In this document: positions 22,985-35,510 of the stretch, piece after piece
Layout of the letters: each line of letters begins with the position of its first letter
Numbering within the stretch: the stretch's first letter is position 1
Assembly: GCA_029204225.1 (NCBI GenBank)
Contig: CM055110.1
Span: 47,590,921 to 47,654,920 of the forward strand
DNA: 64,000 nucleotides
Direction of reading: 5' to 3'
Source of the DNA: Diphasiastrum complanatum
Lineage: Eukaryota; Streptophyta; Lycopodiopsida; Lycopodiales; Lycopodiaceae
The notes under the pieces: generated by a model
The model's input: the letters and a program-made list of their open reading frames with translations, nothing else
Told to the model about the DNA's origin: nothing
The model's database searches: none
Made by a program: the position numbers and the translations under genes

Positions 22985-24179
22985 TTGAAGGATGAAGATA
23001 AAGCACCTATAGCTCAATTGGAAAAAACTTTTAATCCAAGAATGCAAAAAAATGATAGGTCGGGTGGTTTTGACGATTCTTTATTAACATTGTTGGAAGA
23101 TTGTTCATGCATGCAAAAAGATAAAGAACAATGGTCTTCAAAAAAGTTGTCATCTAAACTACTTTTAGACGAAGTCGAAGATCAACATCTAAAAATAATT
23201 GAAGGTGACAAAGTTTTGATCAAGATACAGAAAACCATGGGTCTTCATTTGAAGATGCAGACTCTTATCATGGGGATGGTATTGTCAAAGCAAAAGATGG
23301 TCAATTGGCAGAACAATTCCAAGTACAAATATTGGTCAATTGGACGAGTCAACTTATGATACATGTGGTAACCATGGGAGTCAAGTCAAGTTGCAACACT
23401 TTATGGTGATTATAACCAATTACGGGTTTTTGATCAGGAGAAAATTCATGAATCAAATACTCATTGTCAACGATTGGAGCAATTGGTTATGAGGACAAGC
23501 AAGTTAAAACCACTGAAGATCCAATGAAAGTAAATAAGGGAAACACTAATGAATATCTTCAACATGTAGGAGTAGTCCATAGCCAAATGCAGAATGTACA
23601 TCAAGAACCTAACAAGCAGTATCAAACTAATGGTATTGGCCACCAATTCAAGAGCAAGATGATGTTGTATGTGATTTCGAGCAACAGTTTGTCTTCCAGT
23701 ATCACATTTCAGGTGAAGGTCAACTCATAAGTGAGTATCATTCTGAGTTTAACTCTGACCATCAAAGTCCGGAACAAAACTCGCATCAGCACTTTAAGTT
23801 GGCCAATGGACAAGGCCAATGAGCAAACAATCATAAATCATCCAATCAATGAGGCTATTCAGTTTGAAAAAATAAAAAAGAAGGCATTTATTGAATTTTG
23901 GAATGCCAACAATTTGGCACTGAATTTCATGATTTGGAATTCGATGGCTTCCTTAAGATTCTGGTCTATGAATCATTCCAATTCAGTTTGAAAATTATCC
24001 AAGATGTTTTAATTGTTGACATTGATTCATTGGAATATGAGATGTTCAAAGGTGAAACCATGAGCAATGAAAATATTACATTGTTCTATAGAGATTTTAT
24101 ATGTATATTTTTCTGGCCTAATATTTTAAACATATTCATGGCCAAGTATGGATCCTACATCCTCAAAGATAAATTCTAG
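22985..24179 (+). other. unrecognised open stretches, possible decayed gene
   Basis: Three plus-strand open stretches (22985-23359, 23464-23730, 23898-24179) follow one another. The first is lysine- and aspartate-rich (LLLDEVEDQHLKI); the second is Gln/Asn-rich; the last is hydrophobic and acidic (EFHDLEFDGFLKILVYESF). I do not recognise a family. They could be pieces of one frameshifted gene or chance open frames in AT-rich DNA. No transposon ends frame them. Confidence 0.25.
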
Positions 24180-26176
24180 ATTAGATTTCAGAGTAGCAAC
24201 ATCAAGGGTTGATTGTAATGTGCATAGATCTGGATTATTCTTCAATGGAGCTGGATTACATTGGCCAAATTTGAATGAGAATTCGATCAGATTTGAAGAA
24301 CTCTACTTTGGACAACAATAAATCCAGTAATGTCCCTCAACATACAATTTGCAAAATCAACGTTATCTACTTTGTATAGAGCAGTCCTATATGATCAACA
24401 ATTTATATCTATAAAAGTTGATGGATCAATCATAGTTTTAACAATCAGGGTGATTAAACAACATGGATTGTTTAATAGAGTGGAAGAGCCATCATTATAA
24501 TCATTCACTCATTTCTAATGTGACTTTGTGGAGATCTTCATGTCTTTAGCTTCTTGTGTATATGCTATCTTGAATGCTTTGTACTTTTCTTACTTTTAGC
24601 TATACTCTCATTGTTATTGCTATTAGTTTGGATTTGGCACATGACATTCTTGGTATCAGATCAAAAGATCCATTTTACATCATGATTCTTTATGATTGTC
24701 ATCAAACTTAGAGGTTTCTTGGCTTTTTTAGCTTTATTTTTCTAGTATTTTTTAAATTTTCAATTTCTAGTTTGATTTGGGTCACTTTGTAATCCATTAT
24801 TCATTATTTCTTGTTTGATTTCTTATTTTAGATTTGTATCCCTTGATTTTGCCTTTTACAGTGTTCGAATCCAAGCTATATAGAGTCATCTCTTGTACTC
24901 CATTTTCAGCTAATAGAGAGGAGGAGACTCTACCGATTTGGTGTCTGAAACATCCTCATGTGCTTTGCTTTCATTTCTAATGCTGTTTTTGTGAATGCTT
25001 TCTAGTTCGTACCACTATTTGCTATGTTTATTGGGGCATGTTTTTTAATATTTGCTCATTAGAATAATGGTTTAAGCTAACGTCTCTCATTTCTCTTCTC
25101 TCGCTCTCTCTTTACATCTTGGACATGTGGTATGGATAGTGTTAGGTGGACGGGCTAAAGTAGTGTTGGAGTTAGAAAGACAACTAATCTACAACTCATA
25201 TCAGTTAGAAATTTATCCTAACCATCTAACCCTTTTGACAGGCGGAGAGCTACTCACCAACCATAGCTACACCCTACAGTAACTCAAAGGTATTTATTGA
25301 AATGAGATTTATAGTTGTTATTCATGACTTCTTTAAATGAATGTTTTTGTTGCTAGTTTATATTCTTTTAATTCATGAAAAGTGATTTTGAGATTTCTTT
25401 TGTGTTATCACAATGTGATTGTTATTGTATATTTTTGAAGTATTGAGTCTTATTTAAATATTATATTTTGTAATATTTTTTCAAATGCTAAAGTTGTTAA
25501 ATCAGATTGCAAACAAATCTCTTTCAACTTTCATATTTTTGCAAAAATTTTAATTATCTTTCAAATCATACAATTAAATCATTGAAAATTATATTTCAAA
25601 ACAAAAAATTTAATAGAATTAATTTTTATAATTCTCAATGATTTAATTATTTGATTTTATAGTATTTCTTATCACACAGAAATTTAAGATATTTGCAAAA
25701 TGACACATGAAAAAAGAATCGAATTTTATTCAAGATTCAAAATTTAGATGAATTGACCAAACATTGTATTGGCTTCTAAAAAATGGCTCTCTCCACCACT
25801 TTTCATTTCAAAAGAATTTGCGTTTGTTATAATTGAGAATTCAGATTGTAAGGTTTCTAAAGGTTTACTATGATAATATTTAGCTTAGGGTATCGAAACT
25901 ATAAACTTATCGAATCTATGCCATGTTACGCCAAAATAAATGTAATCATATCATTCCCATTCTACCTATGTAATGGATTATATATGGTAGATTCTATCCA
26001 ATTTTAGGTCTCTTAAACAACGTAAGGTGTTAATTTTTTTGAGGGAACATTGGCAAAATTTAAATGGCATGATACATGGCAAAATTTCACTTTGCAAAAT
26101 ACACATGCCTATTTTGTTTCATACTCTAAATTTCCATAAATGCATATGTCTAGGCACTCCACAATCTTCTTGTGTT
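24180..26176. other. AT-rich, no gene recognised
   Basis: Long runs of T/A, no open frame of note and no repeat shared with other parts of the window. Confidence 0.5.
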
Positions 26177-26631
26177 ATGAATGCAAAATGAGTTGTATAT
26201 ATATAAATTTTTTAATTATAGTAATTAGTTTGCCATTATTGCTATGGAATGGGGTAGTGGGCTCAAGCCCATTCCACTAAATTTGGCCCATAGAAGAAGG
26301 CCTTCCTGGGTCACACAACTAGGTAACAGCATCATAGCGAGGCCCATTCTCGATCAAACCCATGTAGGCCTTACCCGATATTAAAATACTATTAGTTAAG
26401 AATGCAAAATAAGTTGTATATAAATAAGATTTTTAATTATGGTAATTAGTTTGCCATTATTTCTATGGAATGGGGTAGTGGGCTCAAGCCAAATTCACTA
26501 AATTTGGCCCATAGAAGAAGGCCTCCCTGGCCCACACAACTAGGTAACATCAGCATAGCGAGGCCCATTCTCGATCAAACCTATGTAGGCCTTACCCGAT
26601 AGAATGGGCAATGTGGTCCATTCCATAGAAC
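26177..26631. repeat. tandem duplication (about 220 bp x 2) with CTATGGAATGG inverted ends
   Basis: Unit one (26177-26384) and unit two (26399-26601) share TTTGCCATTATT, GGGGTAGTGGGCTCAAGCC and GGCCTTACCCGAT in order, about 93% identical. CTATGGAATGG begins inside each unit (26241, 26463), and its complement CCATTCCATAG closes the array at about 26619-26629, giving an 11-bp terminal inverted repeat around a 170-bp block. This looks like a small non-coding transposon and a partial duplicate. Confidence 0.6.
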
Positions 26632-26639
26632 GTAATGGA

Positions 26640-27890
26640 TATTTTCAGCTTATTATGCTTGGTTTTTTAGCATCTTAAAAAGCATAATATTCATTTTCCA
26701 AATGCCTTTGTTGTGTTTTCCTCTCCTCATGTTGCTTTTTCCAGCCATCGCCTCAAGCTCCACTTTACGACTGCCACATGGCATCTTTAGAGTGGCCAGC
26801 TAGGGTCAAAGTGCTCATTACGTTTCATAAAATACAATTGAAAAAGTCAAAGGTACTCATTTCGCAATGGAAGGTGTTAGGCATAGAATATTCTCCCCAG
26901 TTTGCGGCTTTCCAAAAAATTTTAAGCTCAACCTCGCCTAATAAATCTGGAAACCATTAGCGAGCAAAATGTCCTCTGCCCGGCACCTTCGATAATACAT
27001 AATGGGCATGTGAGTCTTTTTTGTGCTTGAATCAGTAATTTCTTTTTTCAGATGTGGATTCCATTTCATAATGGTCGTGCAAAAAAAATCCAACGTGCCC
27101 ATTATGCAATTGGAAGTAGCCAGGCAGATTCCTTACCAGACAGAATGTCTCCTTCCATAATACAGAAGATTGAGATGATGCTATTGCAATCAGGACTCAG
27201 AGAAAAAGCTTGATATATAATTTTGAATTTCCAAAACCCTGACATATAATTTCTAATTTGAGCTGTAATGATCTCTAGGTTTTGGAAACCACTCGTTGCT
27301 CTTGGATTGATGCTTCCAACATAGCAGCCATGGTGTGGAACTGCATTCAATCATTACAAGATCAGGAAAGTCTTAAGAGCAATCAAGAAAGTTTCAAAAA
27401 ACATTTTGAAGAAGACAAAAAAAACTTCCGGAGGTACACAATTGGTACTGGAATCTTGAGCATGGTAAAAGTTATCCCCAACAGCGGAACTTACACGCAT
27501 TGCTGCAAAGATTTTGAAAAACATATCGACAGAATTCAAAGAACGCAAAACTAGAAGAAAGAGTCTACTTTGAAGTTCATCTTGCATCATCAACAAAAAT
27601 TTCGACCAGTTACTAACCTTGAAACCACATCCTCTTACACATGCTTTGGTGCATTTCTGGCCATTGAACGCGAAAACAACACGAAATTGTCTCAGCAACA
27701 ATCAAATGTACATACAACAGAGAGACTTTAGCAGAGGCATGACTAGAAAATACTAAGGAAAGAGAAGGTAAAAAGAGACACAACTTTTGAAAATTCGAGA
27801 AGCGCTGTTATTAACAATGGACTAGAGGAATGCAACCTTTTGTTTCCTAGACCCATTTCCATGTAGAGGGAGACACAGAATAAGTTGCTA
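26640..27890. other. no gene recognised
   Basis: Open stretches on both strands at 27282-27701 overlap one another and show no family motif. One of them may be the continuation of the exon pair to the right, but I see no splice-site support. Confidence 0.3.
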
Positions 27891-27892
27891 AT

Positions 27893-28402
27893 CTAGTGAA
27901 GTACCCGAGAGTTTGATGGTTCTCCAGGAGATCTGTCCAGCACTGCAGTCCACTGGAAGCGCTTTCCCTCAATAACAGGGTCCTTGTAGCAAAGCTCTCT
28001 GCATACTTCTTTGCCTGCAAGCTCAGAGGCAACAAAGAAACAGCTCTAAAATCAAAGTCCATCTAGGGACAATAACAGCCCAGTTGGGAATACCATCTAC
28101 GCATATTGCCAATTGAGTGCATGCGAAGTAAAATCAGAATTTATCAGTTGGGTTCATCTAGCATTGATCAGTCTGAGCATAGCAACTGAATAGGGTGTAC
28201 CCTTTTTCAGTTGTGAGAAAAATATACTACGTACAATCTTCCCATTTGTCTTGTCTGCAGCCCTTCTTGCAGTACACCCTCCCTGTTCCATAAAACGATC
28301 GTAAGCCATTCGATCCAAGGTTCCGGACTGTATATTGCTCAGAACAGTTGGAGCTCTATAGAAGAAAACATAAAGAAACAACAAGAGATAGCCTTACTTA
28401 CA
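27893..28402 (-). pseudogene. candidate 3' exons of a host gene, function unknown
   Basis: On the minus strand an exon from 28355 (acceptor CTTCTATAG) to 28231 (donor C/GTAGTA) reads APTVLSNIQSGTLDRMAYD and GGCTARRAADKTNGKIV. It joins in phase to 28015 (acceptor GAGCTTGCAG) reading KEVCRELCYKDPVIEGKRF, ending SNSRVLH and a TAG stop at 27895-27893. A further donor CCAT/GTAAGTAAG at 28402 hints at an upstream exon. The fit of frames and splice sites is good for such short pieces, and the residue composition is that of a real protein, but I cannot name the family. The 5' part was not found, so it may be a partial gene. Confidence 0.35.
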
Positions 28403-28409
28403 TGGTATG

Positions 28410-29309
28410 TCGAAGAAGGATTGGTAACGCTGCACACAGCAAGCATTGCAATTGCCTTGTTTGGGTGGGCTTAACATGGCTACAGCAGCAGCGGCCATCC
28501 TTGTTGCCATGCTGTGCTACGCTGCAGCTGAGCTGTGTCTGAGTGTCTTTGCAAAATGCTCACAAGTGAGAGATTTTCATGTGCAGCTCCATGCACATCT
28601 ATATGCATCTCTCTCTCTTTCTGAAATACACACAAATTTTGTTTTATTCCAATCTCTCGGAATAAAAAAGTTTATTATAGGAGGGCTACATGGGAGTAGC
28701 TTATTCTCAATGGTGTAGGATCAGGTTATTCTTTGTGGTGACAAGGCCTGACGAAGGGTGTAGGCAGGCCCCACCCAACCCAACAATGGGTAATATTTTT
28801 TAGAGGAATAAAAAGTAATATTGTGCTCAAGTTGAGCTTCTTCCCTGTCCGTGTAAACAACTTATGAATGGGGTATTCTTTATCGGTGAGCTTATATATC
28901 AAGCACATTGAGGGTGCAAGCAAGGTCCCCACCCTCATTCAACGACCTAGGAGCACCAAATAGTGGCATGATTATGTATTCATTTTGATGATGAGTTCTA
29001 CACCTCCAGATTAGGGTGGAGCCCTCCTGACCTGCACGCTCAGCTGACAAATACTCTCCTCCAAATTAATGTTGGCATGCATTCATATCTATCCCTTTTT
29101 ATTTTTTATTATGAAAAAACGTACACAAGGAGGTAATGAAAGACACGAGAGGAAGTAAACGTTTTTTTATTTTCTCTCTCTTTTGTGTTTATTACCAATT
29201 TTATGTTTTTTTAATAATTAAACACAGAGAGGAAGGAAGTACAACGTTTTTATTTTATCTCTCTTTGTGATTTTGTTACCAGTCTATGTGTAATTTTAAA
29301 ATTAAACGT

Positions 29310-29311
<2 letters not shown>
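28410..29311. other. no gene recognised
   Basis: Mixed low-complexity plant DNA; nothing repeats elsewhere in the window. Confidence 0.35.

Positions 29312-29376
<65 letters not shown>
29312..29376 (+). repeat. (GA)32 microsatellite
   Basis: A perfect dinucleotide run of about 65 bases. Confidence 0.97.
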
Positions 29377-29379
<3 letters not shown>

Positions 29380-29972
29380 GGATAAGAATATAAAAAAAAG
29401 GTAGGTATTTGTGGGAGGGATAATATTCTGGGTCCTACCACTAATTTACGAGGAGTTTCAAGAATGTTAAGGATATATCCGTGCTAAAGTCATTACATTG
29501 ATCATATTAAGAAATTTGCATTGTATGGAACACATAACAACATCAGTCAATGTAAAAAAGCATGCACTACTGCATCTTGTTGTTGTTTGTACAAAAACCT
29601 TATCATCATTGTCACTGAGCATTTGTTTGCAAGGTGATTCACCATTCCAATCTCCTCTATTTGGAAAACTTGTGGAATCTTGCTCTTAGAGATTTGGAAC
29701 ACCAAAGTCAAAAGTGTGTTGAATAATTTATTAAAGAGCCAAAGGTTGGTTATGTCATGTTGTGACATAGTTTCCAATTGACCTATCTTGGAAGTTCCTT
29801 GTTTGCACCAAAAAGTTAAGTTATAGTATTATTTTGAATGGGCACATCAGCTGAATAACAACATACTTGCCATCCTTGTTGCTATGCTATGTTGCAAATG
29901 AGATTTGTCAATTTGAGCAAAAGCTCAAAGCTTAAAAAAGAAAAGCTAAGTTTCTTATATGTTTGCATGTGC

Positions 29973-31082
<1,110 letters not shown>

Positions 31083-31245
31083 TATATTACAAACAAGCTT
31101 GCAAGTCATCTTTGTGTTCCTTGAAATACAAACAAGCTTGCAAACCATTTTTTAGTTCCTTCTATTATAGACATTATTGCAATTATCTTTGAGTTCCTTA
31201 AACTACTAACAAGCTTGCAAATCATCTTTTGAATTTCTCAAACAT
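31083..31245. repeat. imperfect tandem repeat, about 50-bp unit (ACAAGCTTGCAA core)
   Basis: ACAAGCTTGCAA followed by ATCTT and GTTCCTT returns at about 31092, 31130 and 31208, with a worn unit at about 31168. Confidence 0.6.
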
Positions 31246-31263
31246 TTTGTGATAGAGAACTTA

Positions 31264-31653
31264 TCATGAGTACGACTCAAAAAGGTTAATGTGCTTTGTA
31301 TAGTCTTTCAGATAAAATTGGCAATAGAATTTATTCCATGTCGCAAAATCAAGCTCTTCATATACTTGAGGTTTAATAGTACTTGGTATTACACTTGTTA
31401 TCTTTCTACATCTCTTTATATGATCATCTAAGGACATTAGAAAATAAAAAAGTAGATGTCTACAAAGGTTCTTGGTGATAGATGGAATGAACAAAACATC
31501 CTTCAAATTCACACACGGAATTGTTCCAATCCCTTTGATTGCACACTCAACATCATTAGCCATGTAGATCACCTTCTTGTCACCTTCAAATGCCATCATT
31601 GATGAATAATACTCCTCATGATATGTCATATGTGATGTAGCTCCACTATCAAT
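31264..31653 (-). pseudogene. copia protease fragment
   Basis: It continues the gag frame to its right after one TAG codon (31656-31654), which stands where copia elements have a Trp. The first residues are IDSGATSHMT with the intact DSGAT catalytic loop, followed by the CAIKGIGTIPCVNLKDV and VLFIPSITKNL blocks typical of the copia protease and pre-integrase region. After about 31480 the sequence no longer fits copia pol. Apart from that single stop, gag and protease would form one frame, as in normal copia polyproteins. Confidence 0.8.
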
Positions 31654-32550
31654 CTAGCAAGGATAAATATCCCCATGATTAGCCAACAAGCAAGATGACA
31701 TAACAAAAGCATCATTTGAAATTTGTTCATGAACACCATCTTCATCAAGAGTTAGATTGATTCGCTTCTCACCTTGATCTCTCTTCTTCTGGAAGCAATC
31801 ACTAGAAAAATGTCCTTTGACTCCACAAAAAAAACAATTTAGCTTGGATCTATCTTTCTTCTTACCAACAAAAGCAGAAGGCTCACCTTGATCTTTCTCT
31901 TTTGACCATTTTCTTTTGCCTTTGCCCTTGAACTTTCCTTTCGAGAACAAAGTTTCCTCTTCTCTAACTTGAGATGTAGAAGATGATCCTCCTCTTGCTT
32001 GGAGTCTAAGCTCTTCAGCCACCAAAACCTCTTGCAAGTCCTCCACACTTGGCAATTTCTTTTGAATAGAAAAAGTTTGTACCAAATTAGCATGATTATA
32101 CAACAAGCCATTAAGAACAACTTGAACAAGCTCCACATCCTTAATGCTTTCACTAATGCATGCTAGTTCATCACTCAAAGCTTTAACTCTCAAAACAAAA
32201 GCATGAGCACCTTCATCCTTCTTTTGAAGACTTTGAAAATTTGGCCTCCTTAGGGTTAGAACCCTAGATTTAAACTTGAACTCATAAACCTTCTTGAAGG
32301 TTTCCCAGACTTCACTAGATGTAGTGCACTTACCAACTTCCTTGAGAAGTTCATTAGCCACATTCATCTTGATCACATGTAGAGATTTCTTTGTCCTCTT
32401 GTCGTAACTCAATTGTTCTTGAGGTGCCAAAGGTCTCTCCTCCACACCTAAAAAAATATCCATCAAATCATTTGTCTCAAGCAAAGATTCCATCCTCACC
32501 TTCCAAGTAGAATAATTTGTTGAGGTAAGCCTATCATTTTCTTCCAACAT
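31654..32550 (-). CDS. copia gag (UBN2-type), 298 codons, uninterrupted
   Basis: The frame starts at an ATG (MLEENDRLTSTNYSTWKV). LTSTNYSTWK and the following helical region are the hallmark of copia gag proteins; RVKALSDELA and VLNGLLYNHANLVQ follow in order. A basic stretch (KGKFKGKGKRKW) precedes a standard zinc knuckle, CFFCGVKGHFSSDC, CX2CX4HX4C. The frame ends at a TAG just before the protease. Homologous upstream codons (ATSSGF) are open, so the true start may be slightly further right. Gag would package the element RNA. This is the longest intact retroelement frame in the window, but the element lacks integrase, RT and RNase H. Confidence 0.85.
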   Translation of the reverse strand: MLEENDRLTSTNYSTWKVRMESLLETNDLMDIFLGVEERPLAPQEQLSYDKRTKKSLHVIKMNVANELLKEVGKCTTSSEVWETFKKVYEFKFKSRVLTLRRPNFQSLQKKDEGAHAFVLRVKALSDELACISESIKDVELVQVVLNGLLYNHANLVQTFSIQKKLPSVEDLQEVLVAEELRLQARGGSSSTSQVREEETLFSKGKFKGKGKRKWSKEKDQGEPSAFVGKKKDRSKLNCFFCGVKGHFSSDCFQKKRDQGEKRINLTLDEDGVHEQISNDAFVMSSCLLANHGDIYPC

Positions 32551-32866
32551 GAAGCCACTTGAGGTTGCCTTGTTGCAATGATCCGATCTTCTCTTTGAAC
32601 CTGTTCCAATGCACTTAGCAATCTCTTGAAAATCGACAAATGAAACTCAAGAAGAAAATCACAATTTGTCTCCACATTCCAGTAAGTGGTTTAAAAATAG
32701 CCTACTCCAAGTGATTTGACCTAAAAATGATGCTTGGATCACAAAAATCCACTTTCTATACTTGAAAATGATTGAGCTAGAAACACCTCCAAATCCACAT
32801 AGAATTTATGGCACCCTCAAATCCACCACTAGATTTGGAAAATACTTCAACTTTGGCATGAAACCT

Positions 32867-32878
32867 GCTCTGATACTA
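32867..32878 (-). other. primer-binding site, initiator-Met type, one mismatch
   Basis: The minus strand reads TAGTATCAGAGC, one base from TGGTATCAGAGC. It lies about 320 bases upstream of the copia gag and next to an LTR end. Confidence 0.6.
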
Positions 32879-33250
32879 TGTGAAAAGAAACAGATCCAGA
32901 ACATACTTAATGGATCAACAAGATCTTGACCAAATTTGGATGCACATCTAGATTTAGCTACAAGATAGAAATCATCAATTTTGGCATGCTAGGATTGCAT
33001 AATCACTAAGATTTGATCATAAGCACTCTAATATAAGAAGTTACTATCCTTGTTCGTACCACAACAACAACCTATTGTCCTTCACACATGTGGATGCAAG
33101 ATCAACAATAAAAATGACATTCTACACACTAGAAATCAAGATAACTTGAGAAATATGCAAGAGATGGACATAGAAACAAAAGAGATGAGTTATCCACAAG
33201 GGGATTTTTCACTTGAATCTGAAGGCTTTAAATACAATTACATGAAAGGA
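32879..33250 (-). repeat. 5' LTR of the copia gag element, outer end uncertain
   Basis: On the minus strand it ends TTTTCACA directly before the primer site. It includes a TATTTAAAG-like TATA box (about 33222-33235) and a CACACATGTG motif near 33082. The outer end lies somewhere before the plus-strand RT scrap at 33272. Confidence 0.5.
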
Positions 33251-33271
33251 TGACTTTTCGTTACCTTTCAC

Positions 33272-33530
33272 TTGGATCACCTTGTTGATGCTAAAGCTTA
33301 TAATTTTTTGGATGGATTTAGTGGAGACAATCAGGTCAAGATTGCAGTTGTTGATCAGCACAATCCAGTCAAGATTGCACCTATTACATTTGCAACAGAA
33401 TGGGGAACCTATGCATATAGGATTTTGCCATTTGGGCTATGCAATGTGCAAGTACATTTCAATGTGTGATGCAATTTGCATTCAAGGAATACTTGTAGAA
33501 ATTTGTGAAAATTTACTTGGATGAGGCTTG
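33272..33530 (+). pseudogene. gypsy RT scrap with a 38-bp internal duplication
   Basis: The frame reads DAKAYNFLDGFSG, NQVKIAVVDQHNPVKIAP, FATEWGTYAYRILPFGL. Compared with copy B (GAKAYSFLDGFSGYNQV, then IAPVD, HKIAFAT), the VKIA-VDQH part is doubled; at DNA level TCAAGATTGCA occurs twice 38 bases apart. The first catalytic Asp (FLDGFSG) is present; the YLDD box is reached at the end as IYLDEA with the second Asp changed. Both borders are abrupt. Confidence 0.75.
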
Positions 33531-33568
33531 GTTTCCATGGATTGAAAATAGAATACTTGGAGCAAAAA

Positions 33569-34193
33569 TGTGATAATGCAAGCTATAGTTGGATAGATAG
33601 TGTGTCAGATAGCTAGCAATATTGAAGAGAGATTTAACCAATACATCAATGCAAGAACAAACTACAGTGTGAGACAAAATTGCACTTTTGATTGAGACAA
33701 AATTAATATGAATAGATCATAGTACAGAATGCGTAAAATGCACACATCTAGTTGTACTAATTTTAAATATGTTTCACACACTGATTGTTGATTCTTAATA
33801 CTATCTTATTGATCTATCTATTGATATATACAATTGAATGATCATTGTAGATTAGTGACTAAGTACAATTTGATTATACATCTTTACTAGATGTTCTACT
33901 TGATTCATCCTATGTTAGATAGCAGTCATTGTAGATAGTGATGAGAATGTACATAATAGATAAATTGTCAACGTTGTACTTTGATCGTGACATGGGCCGA
34001 AACAGTTGGTAGTATCAAAATAAGTGTTGGGTCAAAATAAATATTGGGTCAAAAGAAGTGTTGGATTGAAATAGGTTCGAGTTGATTTTATCCATCGACT
34101 CAAGTTAGGATCAAAATTCATTTTGATGTTCTAGGGTCGGGAACATCTTGCTCATTACAAAGTGACTTTCCACTTGAGCTTTGAATTGCAATA
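33569..34193 (-). repeat. copia 3' LTR (family L3), minus orientation, about 625 bp
   Basis: It follows a polypurine tract (34194-34205, minus-strand ATTAAGGGAGAG) and a copia RNase H tail on the same strand, so it is a 3' LTR. The same LTR lies in the plus orientation at 35511-36171. Its first bases are TATTG instead of TGTTG; it ends ATCACA. Confidence 0.75.
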
Positions 34194-34205
34194 CTCTCCC
34201 TTAAT

Positions 34206-34560
34206 GAGGATCTTGAAAATTTTCCACCACTAGTTGTAACATATTATTAAATCTGATATAACTATCTTTTGATAGTGCTTTGGTGAAGTAATCTGCTACC
34301 ATAAAGTTTGTCCTTCAGTAAATGAGTCAAACTTCCTTGTTTTGCAGCTTTTCCCTGAGATAATGGTATCTTATATCGATATGCTTGCTTCGAGAATGAA
34401 ATCTCGGATTCAAGGATAGTGCTATTGTGCTTCGATTGTCACAGTATAGAATTGTTGGTTGCTGTTGAGCAAGGTTGATATCTACAAGCAGATTTCTGAG
34501 CCAACTTGTCTCTTTGGTAGCATTTGTGGCAACAATGTATTCCGATTCTATTGAAAATAA
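34206..34560 (-). pseudogene. copia RNase H C-terminal fragment
   Basis: Minus-strand translation gives SIESEYIVATNATKETSWLR, ILYCDNRSTIALSLNP, HSRSKHIDIRYHYLRE and VADYFTKALS. These are in the fixed order of the copia RNase H tail just before the polypurine tract, and the Glu of ESEY and Asp of CDN are present. One stop follows VCLIY. Upstream it is cut against a gypsy fragment at about 34575. Confidence 0.85.
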
Positions 34561-34574
34561 TACTACTGAAGTCT

Positions 34575-35495
34575 ATCTTCAGCTATTCTAGGATATTGGG
34601 CCTTGGATATAATGGTTCATAATGTTGTTGACAAACATTATAGGATTGAATAAACTTTTCAATATCCTTTTGAATAGAAGGCCACCAACAACCTGATTGC
34701 AAAATCTTGTGAACTATAATATCAGCTGCAAAATGTCCTCCTCCCATTTCATTATGTGATAACATAACTAGATCTAAGACTTCATGTGAAAAAATAAACT
34801 TCGAAGAATATCATCAGATTCTCTCCAATACAATTGTCTTGTGATCAATCGATAAGGTTGTGCCTTCACAATTAATCTTTGTTGTTGAACTTTTGTTAAT
34901 GACTCATTAGGCTTACCATCCATTAGATACTCCACAATATCAGCTGCCCATTTAGGTACCGCTCCCACATAAACTAATGCGGCATCAAGTAGCTCATCAT
35001 CCACTCCAATATTAATTGGTGTTGACTGTATCCTTAACACATGATCTACATTATAATGTTGTTTGCTCTTTCAAACCAAAACACAAAATTAAAACTCTAA
35101 TAATAAAATTAACCATCTTACAATACGTCTAGTATTGCATATCTTGTTTACCAAATATAATAAAGGTTGATGATCTGTATAAAAAGCAAAATGTGTCACC
35201 ATCAAATAATAATAATATATCTTAACCGAAAAAATCATTGCTAAAGCTTCATGTTTTATTGTGGGATAATTCACTTCAACATCATTCCACTGATGGCTAG
35301 CAAATTTGATTGAAACATTATTCGTGTATTCCTTTGGCTATGTTAAGACTAATCCAATGGCATATTTGGAAGCATAAGTATGCACATGAAATTCAATAGT
35401 CCAATTTGGTGCTCTTAATATCGGTGCAGATATCAAGGCATTTTTCAACTTCTCAAATGACTCTAATGCTTCAATAGTCCAAATAGGAACAACTT
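34575..35495 (-). pseudogene. gypsy copy C: RNase H and integrase zinc finger
   Basis: From right to left on the minus strand: SFEKLKNALI and FHVHTYASKYAIG (the catalytic TDAS Asp is Tyr), NYPTIKHEALAMIF, FYTDHQPLLYLVN, then DDELLDAALVYVGAVPKWAAD and NESLTKVQQQRL, then GGGHFAAD, WWPSIQKD and YNVCQQHYEPLYP. Every block has a close match in copy A (823-300), so this is the same family. It is flanked by unrelated copia pieces and is a truncated fragment. Confidence 0.85.
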
Positions 35496-35510
35496 ATATA
35501 TAGGCCGTGT

